Below are positions 1 to 8,043 of a stretch of DNA of 33,690 bases, one piece after another. Position 1 is the first letter of the stretch, and each line of letters opens with the position of its first letter. The notes below the pieces were generated by a model. That model was not told the origin of the DNA. It did not search any database and saw only the letters and a list, made by a program, of their open reading frames with translations. This DNA comes from an uncultured Pseudomonadota bacterium (GTDB lineage: Bacteria; Bdellovibrionota_B; Oligoflexia; Oligoflexales; CAIYRB01). The stretch spans positions 1 to 33,690 of the forward strand of contig CAIWTN010000110.1 of the NCBI GenBank assembly GCA_903915625.1, written 5' to 3'. The position numbers and the translations under genes are program-made.

Positions 1-225
1 ATCGACAGTATAGGTGCCCGACAGCTTGGCACCAGTAACTTCATTGTTGTCATTTAAACGCAGCTCTACTGTGCAGCTGACGCCGTTGTCATTGGTACCG
101 ACAAACTTAGTTTGCTCCGTTAGTTTTAGTTCTGTCGCTGCTGAGTTAATGACAGAGCTTTTGGTCTCATGGCCACAGCTAGTGATAAGTAGCGCAGTCG
201 TCAGCGCAAATAAGTTCGACTTCAT
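1..225 (-). CDS. Putative lipoprotein, 5' part only (runs off the window)
   Basis: Reading the minus strand from the ATG at 225 gives 75 open codons up to the window edge. The N-terminus (MKSNLFALTTALLITSCG) is a short signal peptide with a lipobox-like end, ITS before Cys17, so the product is probably a lipid-anchored envelope protein. The mature part seen (HETKSSVINSAATELKL onwards) is polar and Thr/Asn-rich and contains one further Cys; I recognise no family. A GGAG lies about ten bases upstream of the ATG. The reading frame on the opposite strand of this stretch is a shadow. The C-terminus is not visible, so no function can be given. Confidence 0.7.
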   Translation of the reverse strand, partial: MKSNLFALTTALLITSCGHETKSSVINSAATELKLTEQTKFVGTNDNGVSCTVELRLNDNNEVTGAKLSGTYTVD

Positions 226-678
226 GATGAGGTACTCCAGTCTCAGCTCAATTAGCTTGTACACCGCAACTAAGGTTGTGCAATTTCCTTGCCAGTCACG
301 AGGTGTTTCAGTTGTTATGTTTTCGTGGGGGATAAGATCAATATTTTCCGAACTAAAAATCATGATTCTACTTGTTGGTTGGACCGTGCCAGTGTCCGCT
401 AGGTGTCCATGTTGTCGATTAAATTGGCACAAAGTTTCGTGCTAGATAAGTCCGATTTTTAAGGTCTGGGGTCATCGCCCATCCTTGGACCACTCGAGAC
501 TTTAAAAGCCTGCCGCTGACTTAGTTCTTTTCACTGTCCAGTTTTTAGCTAGCATGTTGCTCACATAAATAATCGTAAGTATTCATAAATTCATTTGATT
601 CATCCTGGCATGGTGGATGCATATCAAACGTAAATGCCAACGCACATAGCTTATTAATATTTTGCATAGAGGTATCAT
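226..678. other. Intergenic region between two small lipoprotein genes
   Basis: About 450 bases without a convincing gene. It separates the minus-strand lipoprotein gene (start at 225) from the plus-strand small lipoprotein gene (start at 679), so it should hold two divergent promoters. The part near 540-670 is AT-rich and contains the inverted repeat at 594-628. I could not find well-matched -35/-10 pairs. A TTGGCAC at 424-430 resembles a sigma-54 -24 element but lacks the GC of the -12 element. Confidence 0.6.
594..628. promoter_or_regulatory. Inverted repeat upstream of the small lipoprotein gene
   Basis: TTTGAT (594-599) and CATCC (601-605) are mirrored by GGATG (615-619) and ATCAAA (623-628). 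The two arm blocks are offset by a 1-versus-3 nucleotide internal loop and enclose a 9-nt centre. The element ends 50 bases before the ATG at 679. It could be a repressor or activator site, or a hairpin in the leader RNA. Confidence 0.4.
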
Positions 679-855
679 ATGCGCACGAGGTCAGTAAAAA
701 TGGGTCCAAAGTTATGGTTTATCTCTGTGGTGCTTGGGATCTCTGCGATCGCAACCGGCTGCAGCACTACAGGACATTCCGCCGGATTAGGCGGCTTTGT
801 GAATTCTCGCGGCAGCTGTTTTGTGACTTCTGCCGGCATGCCGTGGTGCCGTTAA
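679..855 (+). CDS. Small lipoprotein, 58 residues
   Basis: ATG at 679 to TAA at 853-855, preceded by AGAGG at a good distance (668-672). The product begins MRTRSVKMGPKLWFISVVLG and has a positively charged start, a hydrophobic core and the lipobox IATG before Cys28, which is a clear type II signal sequence. The mature peptide is only about 31 residues (CSTTGHSAGLGGFVNSRGSC then FVTSAGMPWCR), Gly/Ser-rich, with two more Cys that could form a disulfide. An ATG eight codons in (700) is an alternative start that would leave a shorter n-region. I recognise no family. Reliance on the signal peptide plus Shine-Dalgarno gives fair confidence that this is a real gene. Confidence 0.65.
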   Translation: MRTRSVKMGPKLWFISVVLGISAIATGCSTTGHSAGLGGFVNSRGSCFVTSAGMPWCR

Positions 856-957
856 TTTCCAAAGGCTGGAGGCGTCACACACAGCGGGATCCCTCAGGGA
901 GCTAAACGGCCAGGTCGGGGGTTGCGACCGTATCGGCGTAGACCACTTCTGTGTTTG

Positions 958-975
958 ATTAACTTCGTAGTTAAT
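958..975 (-). other. Hairpin at the 3' end of the Hsp70 operon
   Basis: ATTAACT (958-964) and AGTTAAT (969-975) are perfect complements around a TCGT loop. The arm at 969-975 overlaps the stop codon of the last Hsp70 gene (971-973). There is no T-tract on either side, so this is not a standard intrinsic terminator. It may protect or end the mRNA. Confidence 0.35.
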
Positions 976-3781
976 TCAGTACCAAACCCACAGGTAAACT
1001 TTCTCCAAAGAGCTGCATCTTAGCCTCGGTGTCCACTGGGACGAATTCACGCACCAGGCGCATCTGTTCAGCGCTGGCACCAGTCTCGCCCAGTTTAGCT
1101 AAAAACTGCCCGCGTGCTGCATCGGATAAATCGTACTCGCGGTCTCCAATCATCCGCCCAGCCTGCGTCAAGAACAGCGCAAGTTTGCTGAACGCGGCAT
1201 CGCCGCGCTTGATCTTTTTCAGTTCATCAAACCAGCCCACGACTACTTCTGGTCTCACGATATTATGTGGTCCACCGTAAAGCGGTACGCGACTCGCAAT
1301 TCGAGCCAAGGCCCACATGCGTTGATTGACGAATTTTTGTCTGCCAGCTGCAAGCTGTTGCGTTAGATGTTGGCCGAGGCGGATTTTCTGCATCATTTCG
1401 ACCCGCTCTAGCGAGCCAGCCAGTAAATACAGCTCCGGCGACGCATCATCTTTGCGCAGTGCGGGGAATATGCGCTCAAAGAGCTGTTCCTGTTGCTCGC
1501 GTAGAAGGCCGCCAGCCACTCGGCGCCACATGATCCACCACTGCTCTTCCGCCTGCTTTTCTTTGGGAAAGCTCAGGCCCTGTTGAAAGCAGCGCCACAG
1601 CTCTTGCGTGCGCCATTCATCAAGTTCGCAGCCATATCCTGGGCGTAAGCTATACCCTGCAAGGTATAACCATTGAGTCTCATGATTTAACGAACGTCCG
1701 CGGCGCGTCATTCCCGCGGCCAAATGCGGCCAGAGCCCGCGCAGTAGAGACGTGTCCCAGTCCTCGCGAGGCGCACCGAGCATATCTTCCAGATCTTTGA
1801 CTAAATTTTTGGGCGCGCCTAATTGCTCGTCACGCTTCTTCTTGCCGTAAAGTACGTCCAGCTTGTCGATGGCAATAGCTACTTTACTTGCAGAAAAGCG
1901 ACTCTTTGCCAACTCCGCCGATGCTGCGGGCGCTGCAGTTGGAGAGCGAGCAGAAGTGCCCCGAACATTAAAGTCGAGCTGCCAACGCTTCACGTTAGCT
2001 TGGTCATCTTGATGAACTAAATAAAGACAGAGTAGTCCTGTCTCTGCCACTGAAGTTTCAAGCTGCACCGATATGAGTTTGTCATCTTTCTTGCCGGCAA
2101 GATCAATGCGCGTGTGGAGCGGGGGTAGGGGATGGAAGCTATCTCTGGTAGCAACATCGGCAACGACCACATCGGCCAGATGATCATCAGCTCTTGTCGT
2201 TGAGGTAAACAACTGGAATCGTACTGGGGAGTCAGCGCGCAGCTTCAGGTCTAAACTGTCAAGTTTGAGCGGAGCAACGCCATCGTATCCTTTGGGAACG
2301 ATGCAAATTAGATTTGGACCTGTACCGGCACTGCCATGATCTTTATCAGCAACTTCCACTTCGACATAAACAGAACGCGCATAACCGCCCTTGATCAGAG
2401 CCTCTGGCTGATGGCGCAAAGCTGCATAATGTGCGGCACCAAGGGCAACGGCTAGATCCATGTCAGCACTAGCTAGCACCACTGGCTCAGACCCATTTTG
2501 CCAATTAGTAATTTGTTCCACTAATGTGCGGCGTAGAATTGCTGGCCTTAGCGTGCCACCATTAAAAAGCACTGCGTCAACACGATGATTGGCAATAAAC
2601 TGCGCAATGTGGCGGGTGATAGCACTGTCTTGCGCATAGGGTAGCCCAAGTTGAGTCAGTCCGAGTCGCTGACGACGCGGCACGTCTGTAGCTGAAGCTA
2701 GCGGGAAAAATCCAGAGACCACAAGGTCTCTGATCTCTGTGCGGCGCAAACTCGCGGTGCGCGCAGTCGCCATCAAGCTGGAGCCCTCACCAGCGATGGA
2801 GACAAAGAGTTCTTCATCGGGACTGGTAGTCACGGAATCGTCGCTTAAGGCACTCTCTTTTAGTTGCCGAGTACCAAAGGCCAGTTGTGCCCATTCGCGC
2901 GAGGACAAGCGATTGTCATCACCAACAAGTTTATTCTCAAGCGCATAAGCAAGGCTCAAATCGATGTTGTCGCCGCCTAGTAGCAGATGTTCACTAACGG
3001 CAACTCGGGTAATGTCTGGTTGTCCCGACGGCTTGGGCTCGACCCGAAATAGGCTGAAATCGCTGGTGCCGCCGCCGATATCGATGATCAGGACGGTAAA
3101 TGGCTCCGCCTTTGGCAAGTCGTGGCGGCCGTCTAGCCAGTGATAAAAAGCAGCCTGCGGCTCTTCAAGTAAGCGCACTCTTTCGGCAGGGTATCCCGCC
3201 TGAACGGCTGCCGCGAGCGTCAACCTTTGTGCCGCTTCATCAAAGGACGCGGGTACCGTGATGACGATGTCTTGCTCTTCGAACCGTGCGCCTGCCTGGT
3301 CTTTTGCTACGAGTAGATTCCAAGACTCACGAAGGTGCTGCAGGTAGGCCGCAGAGACCTCAACTGGTGATCTGCGTTCATCGCCGACTAGATCACCCAC
3401 ATGCCAGGGCAAGATGCGCTCTTCCCGGTCAACGCCGTCATGACATAACCAAGATTTTGCCTGGTGAATCACGCGCCCCGGAACCTGACTGCTCTGCCAA
3501 CGCGCAAATTTGCCGACAACAAAATCTGGCAGAGATCCTTCGGCATGCTGAGGTAGAGCGAGCTGGCCACGCTTCCATTCAGACTTAGGCGGCAGGTAGT
3601 AGTAGGAAGGGAGCGTCGGCGCCCTTACTACGGAACCATCACTCTCCCACTGAGGGATTTCTAATACCTGTGCTGGACTGCCATTCGCGCTCAAATCAAC
3701 ATAGGCCAAGGCGCAGTTAGTGGTGCCTAGGTCGATGCCAATAGCGTAGCGTGCGCGTGATGCCGAATTAATGTTGTTCAT
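971..3781 (-). CDS. Hsp70-family protein with C-terminal DUF3731-type region
   Basis: 936 residues, far longer than DnaK (about 640). The N-terminal half is an Hsp70/actin-like ATPase: phosphate-1 loop IDLGTTN (16-22), TVPASFDEAAQR (175-186), LLEEPQAAFYHWL (204-216), phosphate-2 loop IDIGGGTSDFS (233-243) and VLFNGGTLRP (404-413). The region from about 650 to 920 is helical and Trp/Arg-rich (for example EEQWWIMWRRVAGGLLREQQ) and matches my memory of DUF3731, found at the end of this Hsp70 subfamily. There is no DnaK-type lid or EEVD-like tail. It starts inside the 3' end of the preceding Hsp70 gene (14-base overlap), implying translational coupling. It is probably a cytoplasmic ATP-dependent chaperone; the client is unknown. 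Confidence 0.88.
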   Translation of the reverse strand: MNNINSASRARYAIGIDLGTTNCALAYVDLSANGSPAQVLEIPQWESDGSVVRAPTLPSYYYLPPKSEWKRGQLALPQHAEGSLPDFVVGKFARWQSSQVPGRVIHQAKSWLCHDGVDREERILPWHVGDLVGDERRSPVEVSAAYLQHLRESWNLLVAKDQAGARFEEQDIVITVPASFDEAAQRLTLAAAVQAGYPAERVRLLEEPQAAFYHWLDGRHDLPKAEPFTVLIIDIGGGTSDFSLFRVEPKPSGQPDITRVAVSEHLLLGGDNIDLSLAYALENKLVGDDNRLSSREWAQLAFGTRQLKESALSDDSVTTSPDEELFVSIAGEGSSLMATARTASLRRTEIRDLVVSGFFPLASATDVPRRQRLGLTQLGLPYAQDSAITRHIAQFIANHRVDAVLFNGGTLRPAILRRTLVEQITNWQNGSEPVVLASADMDLAVALGAAHYAALRHQPEALIKGGYARSVYVEVEVADKDHGSAGTGPNLICIVPKGYDGVAPLKLDSLDLKLRADSPVRFQLFTSTTRADDHLADVVVADVATRDSFHPLPPLHTRIDLAGKKDDKLISVQLETSVAETGLLCLYLVHQDDQANVKRWQLDFNVRGTSARSPTAAPAASAELAKSRFSASKVAIAIDKLDVLYGKKKRDEQLGAPKNLVKDLEDMLGAPREDWDTSLLRGLWPHLAAGMTRRGRSLNHETQWLYLAGYSLRPGYGCELDEWRTQELWRCFQQGLSFPKEKQAEEQWWIMWRRVAGGLLREQQEQLFERIFPALRKDDASPELYLLAGSLERVEMMQKIRLGQHLTQQLAAGRQKFVNQRMWALARIASRVPLYGGPHNIVRPEVVVGWFDELKKIKRGDAAFSKLALFLTQAGRMIGDREYDLSDAARGQFLAKLGETGASAEQMRLVREFVPVDTEAKMQLFGESLPVGLVLN

Positions 3782-5663
3782 GAGTTCTTAAATTGAATTC
3801 CAGATTCCATTTGCGACCTGAGGTCGTGTCCTTCATATAGACTTGAAGCATGCCCATTTCGTTAACGACGGCATCTAAGCGTACGGGAATGACTTTGCCC
3901 TCATCCTCGCCATCAGATCTTAGGGTGAGGCTGAGTTGAGCGTTTTCATCTAAGCTATGCGCCGCGTCATCGACAACTGTGCCTGGTTTGTCGCCAGCGC
4001 GCACTGTAGAGGAGAAAAAGCGGAACTCTACAGGCTCACCAATGACGAGACCGAATTGCTGATCTTTAAGCTCGATCTCGGTGCCCTCGTCTGTTCCCTG
4101 AGGTACGAGACAAAGACCGCGGACTTTCGGTTCGATACCGGGTACTGCGGGTGCGACTTCTTCTAAGCCAACATAATAAGAACGCGCAGTACCACTCTGT
4201 ACTCTGATGCCGCGTCCGGTGCTGCGCAGCTTTCCGTAGTAGGTGGCGCCACGTGCCACGGCCAGGTCATAGTCAGCGCCCGTTAGTTCTTTAATACTGC
4301 TACCACTCCAAGTGGAAAGTAGCTCAACAATTCGTTGGCGTAAGGCCGGAGCTCTAAAAACACCGCCATTAAACAGCACTGCGGTCGGTAGTAGTGCCTC
4401 GTTTTGCAGGTTAGCACCGACTAACGTTTGTAGCTGCGGGTTGGACGCGACATTCTGTGCCGAGCGACGGAGAAAGCGAGCCAAGTGTCTGCTGATTGCC
4501 GCATCACTTTCATAGTGTAGGCCAAATTCTTGAATACCGGCTGACCGCCTGGTCTTTGGCATCTCATCAAGTCGTGTGCGCGGGAGAAAGCCCTCGACTA
4601 TAGTCGACAAGACCTGTGCGCGCGTAAGCTCCGTAGTTACTGTTCCGGCAAATAGACTAGAGCCACGACTGGCAACTGCAATGGGAAGTGACGCGAGATC
4701 ATCAGTGATGAGCAGACGTTCTTTAGCTGATCGAGCAGCGGCAACTAGAGAGAGAAACTGCCAATGATCGACGCTACGTCCTTGTGCTTCGAGCTGCTGC
4801 TTGAGTCCATAAGCAAGCGCCAAGTCCATGTTGTCGCCACCGAGCAGCAAATGCTCGCCGACGCTAATACGTTCAAGATGCAGCTGGCCTTGGTCCTCGC
4901 CGACTGCAATCAAACTAAAGTCGCATGTGCCGCCGCCGACATCACAGACCAGGATGACTTCGCCAGGTTGCACTTGCTTGCGCCAGTCGCGATCATTTGC
5001 GTCTAGCCAGGCGTAAAATGCGGCCAATGGTTCTTCCAGAAGTACCGGGTCACCAAGGCCAGCATCGCGCGCTGCAGCATGGGTCAGTGCGCGTGCCACT
5101 TCGTCAAACGAAGCCGGTACGGTTAGTACTACCGTGCAATCAGCGGCGCTGACGTTTTCGCCGTTGTTTTTGCGGTCATTAACGAAGGCTGCGCCTAAGT
5201 GCTCTAGATAACGCTTTGATGCTTGGACAGGAGAACACTTGCCCTCAGTAATCTCGGATCGCCACGGCAGCAATGCGGCTTGCCTGTCAGCTTGGCTGGC
5301 GCAGAGCCACGATTTAGCGGATGACACAACCCGATCGGGCACTTCGGCACCCCGGTCACGAGCCCACTTACCAACTACATTAGCTTTATAAGCAGAGTCA
5401 CTTTGCCCCTCACTCGTCCAAGGCAACTGCGCTGCCGCGCTCGCGAGCTCGCCACTATGCGGAATGTAGAGGAACGACGGCAGGGTGGTTTGACTGCCAA
5501 CTTGTCCCGGTCCAAACACCTGCGGAATCTCTAGCACCTCGACCCTCGAATCGGCCCTAGATTCAGTCGATTCTAGGGTGGATTCCAGTTTGCTGTAGGT
5601 CAGCGCTGAGTTGGTTGTGCCTAAATCGATGCCGACTACATATGGGATCTGCTTGTCAGTCAC
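3768..5663 (-). CDS. Hsp70-family protein (short partner of the pair)
   Basis: 631 residues. ATPase motifs: IDLGTTN (12-18), TVPASFDEVAR (181-191), LLEEPLAAFYAWL (208-220), phosphate-2 loop CDVGGGTCDFS (240-250) and an AVLFNGGVFRAP motif near residue 425. Unlike its neighbour it ends soon after a beta-rich region (LCLVPQGTDEGTEIEL and onwards) comparable to part of the Hsp70 substrate-binding domain and lacks the long helical tail. The start is GTG at 5663 with GGAG about nine bases upstream. It lies 15 bases after the DUF2760 gene and overlaps the next Hsp70 gene by 14 bases, so the three are one operon. An Ser/Glu-rich insert (about residues 26-41) sits just after the first motif. Probable chaperone; no J-protein or GrpE is encoded nearby. 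Confidence 0.88.
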   Translation of the reverse strand: MTDKQIPYVVGIDLGTTNSALTYSKLESTLESTESRADSRVEVLEIPQVFGPGQVGSQTTLPSFLYIPHSGELASAAAQLPWTSEGQSDSAYKANVVGKWARDRGAEVPDRVVSSAKSWLCASQADRQAALLPWRSEITEGKCSPVQASKRYLEHLGAAFVNDRKNNGENVSAADCTVVLTVPASFDEVARALTHAAARDAGLGDPVLLEEPLAAFYAWLDANDRDWRKQVQPGEVILVCDVGGGTCDFSLIAVGEDQGQLHLERISVGEHLLLGGDNMDLALAYGLKQQLEAQGRSVDHWQFLSLVAAARSAKERLLITDDLASLPIAVASRGSSLFAGTVTTELTRAQVLSTIVEGFLPRTRLDEMPKTRRSAGIQEFGLHYESDAAISRHLARFLRRSAQNVASNPQLQTLVGANLQNEALLPTAVLFNGGVFRAPALRQRIVELLSTWSGSSIKELTGADYDLAVARGATYYGKLRSTGRGIRVQSGTARSYYVGLEEVAPAVPGIEPKVRGLCLVPQGTDEGTEIELKDQQFGLVIGEPVEFRFFSSTVRAGDKPGTVVDDAAHSLDENAQLSLTLRSDGEDEGKVIPVRLDAVVNEMGMLQVYMKDTTSGRKWNLEFNLRTHEQH

Positions 5664-5678
5664 AGTCTCGACTCCGGA

Positions 5679-6317
5679 TTAAGATAATTCAACTTCTGCA
5701 GGAGCAATCACACGTTCAGGCGCACCGCTGACTGCTGACGCAGGGGTGCGTTGCTCTGGCAGTTTGACACTGGTTGTTAACCAGCCTCGGTGCAGCAGTC
5801 TGCCCGTAAATGGTGGCTCACCAATGACGCGTCCAAGGAGGCGGTAGCTGTGAGCATCGTAGTCTTTGTTAAGGGTTAAAGAAGAACCCTCGGCATTTTG
5901 GGCAACCGGTTTGATTTCAAAGTAGTCGCGCAGTACCGCGCTACAACCTTGATGTACAACACGGGCGGCTGCACCAACCTGCGCGTCAGGGTACTTACTG
6001 ACATCGTCCATTAAGAAGTCGAGGAGTCTGCCTTTTTGCTGCATCAGCCCGAGGAATCCAAGTACCTCGTTTTCGCCGACCGCAACGGGTACACTGCTCG
6101 CAGCTATCGGTTTTGCGACGATATCAGTGTCGCCTGCGCTAATGGGTGCCTCGCTGCTGACTTGAAGGGTCGGGCGCAGGGCTAAAAAACCACTCACTAA
6201 ACTAAAAAGTAGTAAGCCACTGTTGCGCAGGGTGGCGAACTCGGCCGACGCATCGGCACCGAAGAAATAGGCCGCTGAAAGTAGTACTAATACCAATGAT
6301 ACAAATAGCTTAGACAT
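5679..6317 (-). CDS. DUF2760 membrane protein, first gene of the Hsp70 operon
   Basis: 212 residues. Two hydrophobic segments (about 3-20 and 32-48) are followed by a soluble domain from about residue 84. The blocks LGLMQQKGRLLDFLMDD, YPDAQVGAAARVVHQGC and GEPPFTGRLLHRGWLTT are the conserved signature of DUF2760. This family is typically found directly before a pair of Hsp70-like genes, exactly as here, which supports both assignments. A plausible role is a membrane-tethered partner of the Hsp70 pair, but that is inference; no activity is known to me. The ATG at 6317 has GGGAG six bases upstream. Confidence 0.85.
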   Translation of the reverse strand: MSKLFVSLVLVLLSAAYFFGADASAEFATLRNSGLLLFSLVSGFLALRPTLQVSSEAPISAGDTDIVAKPIAASSVPVAVGENEVLGFLGLMQQKGRLLDFLMDDVSKYPDAQVGAAARVVHQGCSAVLRDYFEIKPVAQNAEGSSLTLNKDYDAHSYRLLGRVIGEPPFTGRLLHRGWLTTSVKLPEQRTPASAVSGAPERVIAPAEVELS

Positions 6318-6499
6318 TATTTCTCCCGCTTCATGCTAGCGCTCTGCCAAGTCCGGCATAGTCATAGTCGACTCTGCTCACGTGAACAAGTGGGTAAAAC
6401 GCTCATTCCTTTGGGAAAGTTAGGTTTTTATCTAAAGTTTTTAAGCAATAATTCCGAAGAGTGGACTGGCCGAAAGGTAATGTGGTGCGAGTCATCGGG

Positions 6500-7015
6500 A
6501 TGCAACCTATGAGTACCATTCGAAATAGCTGTCTTTGGTGTATGCCGGTTTTGCTCCTTTGGACACTTTTCGGATGCAACAATAGTTCGGTATCAGGACC
6601 TGGGTCCTCGGTAGCTTTCTCGGGCGATAGCTCTAGTTTGAGCGCAAATATTCAGCCGCCAACTTCAGCAGTTCGAAAAGGCAGCTTTACGGTCTGGGCG
6701 TATCCAGAGAATCCGCAGCCAAACCAAGAGTATGTGATTTATACGAGTATCAAGCTGCCGCGAGGCACCGAGGAGTACGACGCGGGTGATATCTCTGGTC
6801 AGTTAATTGGCACTGATGGTTTTGCGATTCCAGTAGGTGGCGCCAGGAATCCCTTCTCGAAATTCGTGTTTTCTGCGGAAAAAGCTAAGGCCATAGTCAC
6901 CACGCGTGTGCCTGGTGCGGCAACGTCTGGAATACGCGATGAAATCTCGATTAATTCAAAGCTGCTGAGCGAGAAGCAAAGCCTAACGCTCGTTTTTGGC
7001 TACGAGAAAGAGTGA
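6500..7015 (+). CDS. Predicted lipoprotein of unknown function
   Basis: From the ATG at 6500 the product begins MQPMSTIRNSCLWCMPVLLL and then WTLFGCNNSS: a signal peptide with LFG before the lipobox Cys26. The mature part (about 145 residues) is Ser/Pro-rich first and then beta-strand-like (SFTVWAYPENPQPNQEYVI, LTLVFGYEKE at the end), which suggests a small secreted beta-sandwich, but I recognise no family. Start choice is uncertain: the frame is open to a GTG at 6461, GTG codons at 6482 and 6485 lie behind an AAAGG, and a second ATG is at 6509. All keep the signal peptide. It is divergent from the DUF2760/Hsp70 operon and convergent with bamD (24 bases apart). Confidence 0.65.
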   Translation: MQPMSTIRNSCLWCMPVLLLWTLFGCNNSSVSGPGSSVAFSGDSSSLSANIQPPTSAVRKGSFTVWAYPENPQPNQEYVIYTSIKLPRGTEEYDAGDISGQLIGTDGFAIPVGGARNPFSKFVFSAEKAKAIVTTRVPGAATSGIRDEISINSKLLSEKQSLTLVFGYEKE

Positions 7016-7039
7016 GGCTGGGCGGCAGCGCCACCACCT

Positions 7040-7834
7040 TTACGTCTTGCGGCGATTGACGCTGGATTCATAATCCGCCAGCAAGCGCCGGAAATTATCT
7101 GCGCGTTCTTTGATCTGGGCAGCGGTCATGGTCTTGAAATACAGGTTTTTATCGCTAGCAGGATCTTTGGCTTTTGCTTCAGCGACATAATCAAGAGCCT
7201 TGATGCCGTAGCGCAATGCCTCGATTCTTAAATCGTCGTATTCGCCAAATTCATCAGCCAACTGAATCGCAACGAAAGCACAGGCATGATAAATCTCTTG
7301 CTTGCAGTAAAAGCGTGCGACAAAAAGGATACTCTCCGCTACACGGCGCTTACCTTTGGCGACTAGGTCTCGAGCTTGCTTGGCATAGGGACTGTCTGGC
7401 ATCCGCTCGATGAGCTTCTGCCATTCTCTGATCGCCTTCTGGGTGTAGTCTTGTTCCCGGTCAACTTCATCCGGTGCATCCTTCCAGTAGCTCTCACCAA
7501 TTTGGAAGTAGGCGTAGTCAACTTTAGGGTGCTTAGGGTGTAATTTGGCAAACTGCTCATAAGCCAGAGCGGCTTCGGTATAATGACCAAGCTCAAACTG
7601 GGAGTTGGCGATCAGTAGGTCAGCTTCGGCGGCGAACTTGCTGTAGGGGAAGCGAGACTTGAATTCGCCCAGGCGCTGAAGGGCGATCTCATAATTCTCA
7701 TCATCGTAGGGTTCCTTGGCGATGCCGAACGACTTTTGCGGATTATTCGGATCGAACTCTTTCTCAGAGCACGCCGTCAGAAATAAGATGTAAGCTATCG
7801 TACAGACAAAAGGAACTAGTGACTTTCGCAGCAT
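7040..7834 (-). CDS. bamD: Outer-membrane assembly lipoprotein BamD
   Basis: 264 residues from the ATG at 7834, which has a perfect AAGGAG eight bases upstream; an upstream in-frame TTG at 7852 has none. The signal peptide ends in FLTA before lipobox Cys22. The mature protein is made of TPR-like helical pairs: YEIALQRLGEFKSRFPYSKF, LGHYTEAALAYEQFAKLHP and the BamD-typical DYAYFQIGESYWKD and YCKQEIYHACAFVAIQLADEF. Length and motif order fit BamD, the periplasmic-face lipoprotein that with BamA inserts beta-barrels into the outer membrane. The tail (after about 215) is Lys/Asp-rich. It is alone on its strand and divergent from the TonB gene. Confidence 0.9.
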   Translation of the reverse strand: MLRKSLVPFVCTIAYILFLTACSEKEFDPNNPQKSFGIAKEPYDDENYEIALQRLGEFKSRFPYSKFAAEADLLIANSQFELGHYTEAALAYEQFAKLHPKHPKVDYAYFQIGESYWKDAPDEVDREQDYTQKAIREWQKLIERMPDSPYAKQARDLVAKGKRRVAESILFVARFYCKQEIYHACAFVAIQLADEFGEYDDLRIEALRYGIKALDYVAEAKAKDPASDKNLYFKTMTAAQIKERADNFRRLLADYESSVNRRKT

Positions 7835-7962
7835 CTGAGCAACTCCTTGCAATCAACGGGCTTCAAAAGGAAGCAAAATTGCCGATACCATCAATAAGCA
7901 AAGGCTCCCTTTTCATAGCGCCGCGGACGTTCCTGACGTTAACCTACGTGTGGGCGCTACCG

Positions 7963-7983
7963 CCAATCATTTAAATGGATTGG
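7963..7983. promoter_or_regulatory. Near-perfect dyad between bamD and the TonB gene
   Basis: CCAATC+ATTT (7963-7972) is mirrored by AAAT+G+GATTGG (7973-7983), with one unpaired base. The core CATTTAAATG is itself a palindrome. It lies 129 bases upstream of bamD and 60 bases upstream of the TonB gene, in a divergent promoter region, so an operator is the simplest reading. No regulator gene is nearby. Confidence 0.35.
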
Positions 7984-8043
7984 ACTAAGATTGATGAGTT
8001 AAATCGGCCGACTTGGATCTTGTACCCCCTAAGGACACTTTGA

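Noticed and set aside
424-440. TTGGCAC resembling a sigma-54 -24 box
   Set aside because: The expected -12 position reads TTCGT, without the essential GC at the right spacing.
14-445. Plus-strand reading frame of 143 codons
   Set aside because: It is antisense to the lipoprotein signal peptide and coding part at 1-225, has a Ser/Cys-rich composition typical of a shadow, and no ribosome binding site.
714-905. Plus-strand frame of 63 codons
   Set aside because: It overlaps the 58-residue lipoprotein frame (679-855), which has the signal peptide, lipobox and ribosome binding site; this one has none.
913-929. GGTCG/CGACC stem after the small lipoprotein gene as a terminator
   Set aside because: Only five base pairs with a 7-nt loop and no T-run.
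5555-5578. 7-bp inverted repeat CCCTAGA/TCTAGGG
   Set aside because: It lies inside the Hsp70 coding region in a Ser/Glu-rich repeat-like insert, where repeated codons explain it.
7016-7039. GGCG/CGCC hairpin between convergent genes
   Set aside because: A 4-bp stem without a T-run is below what chance gives in GC-rich spacers.
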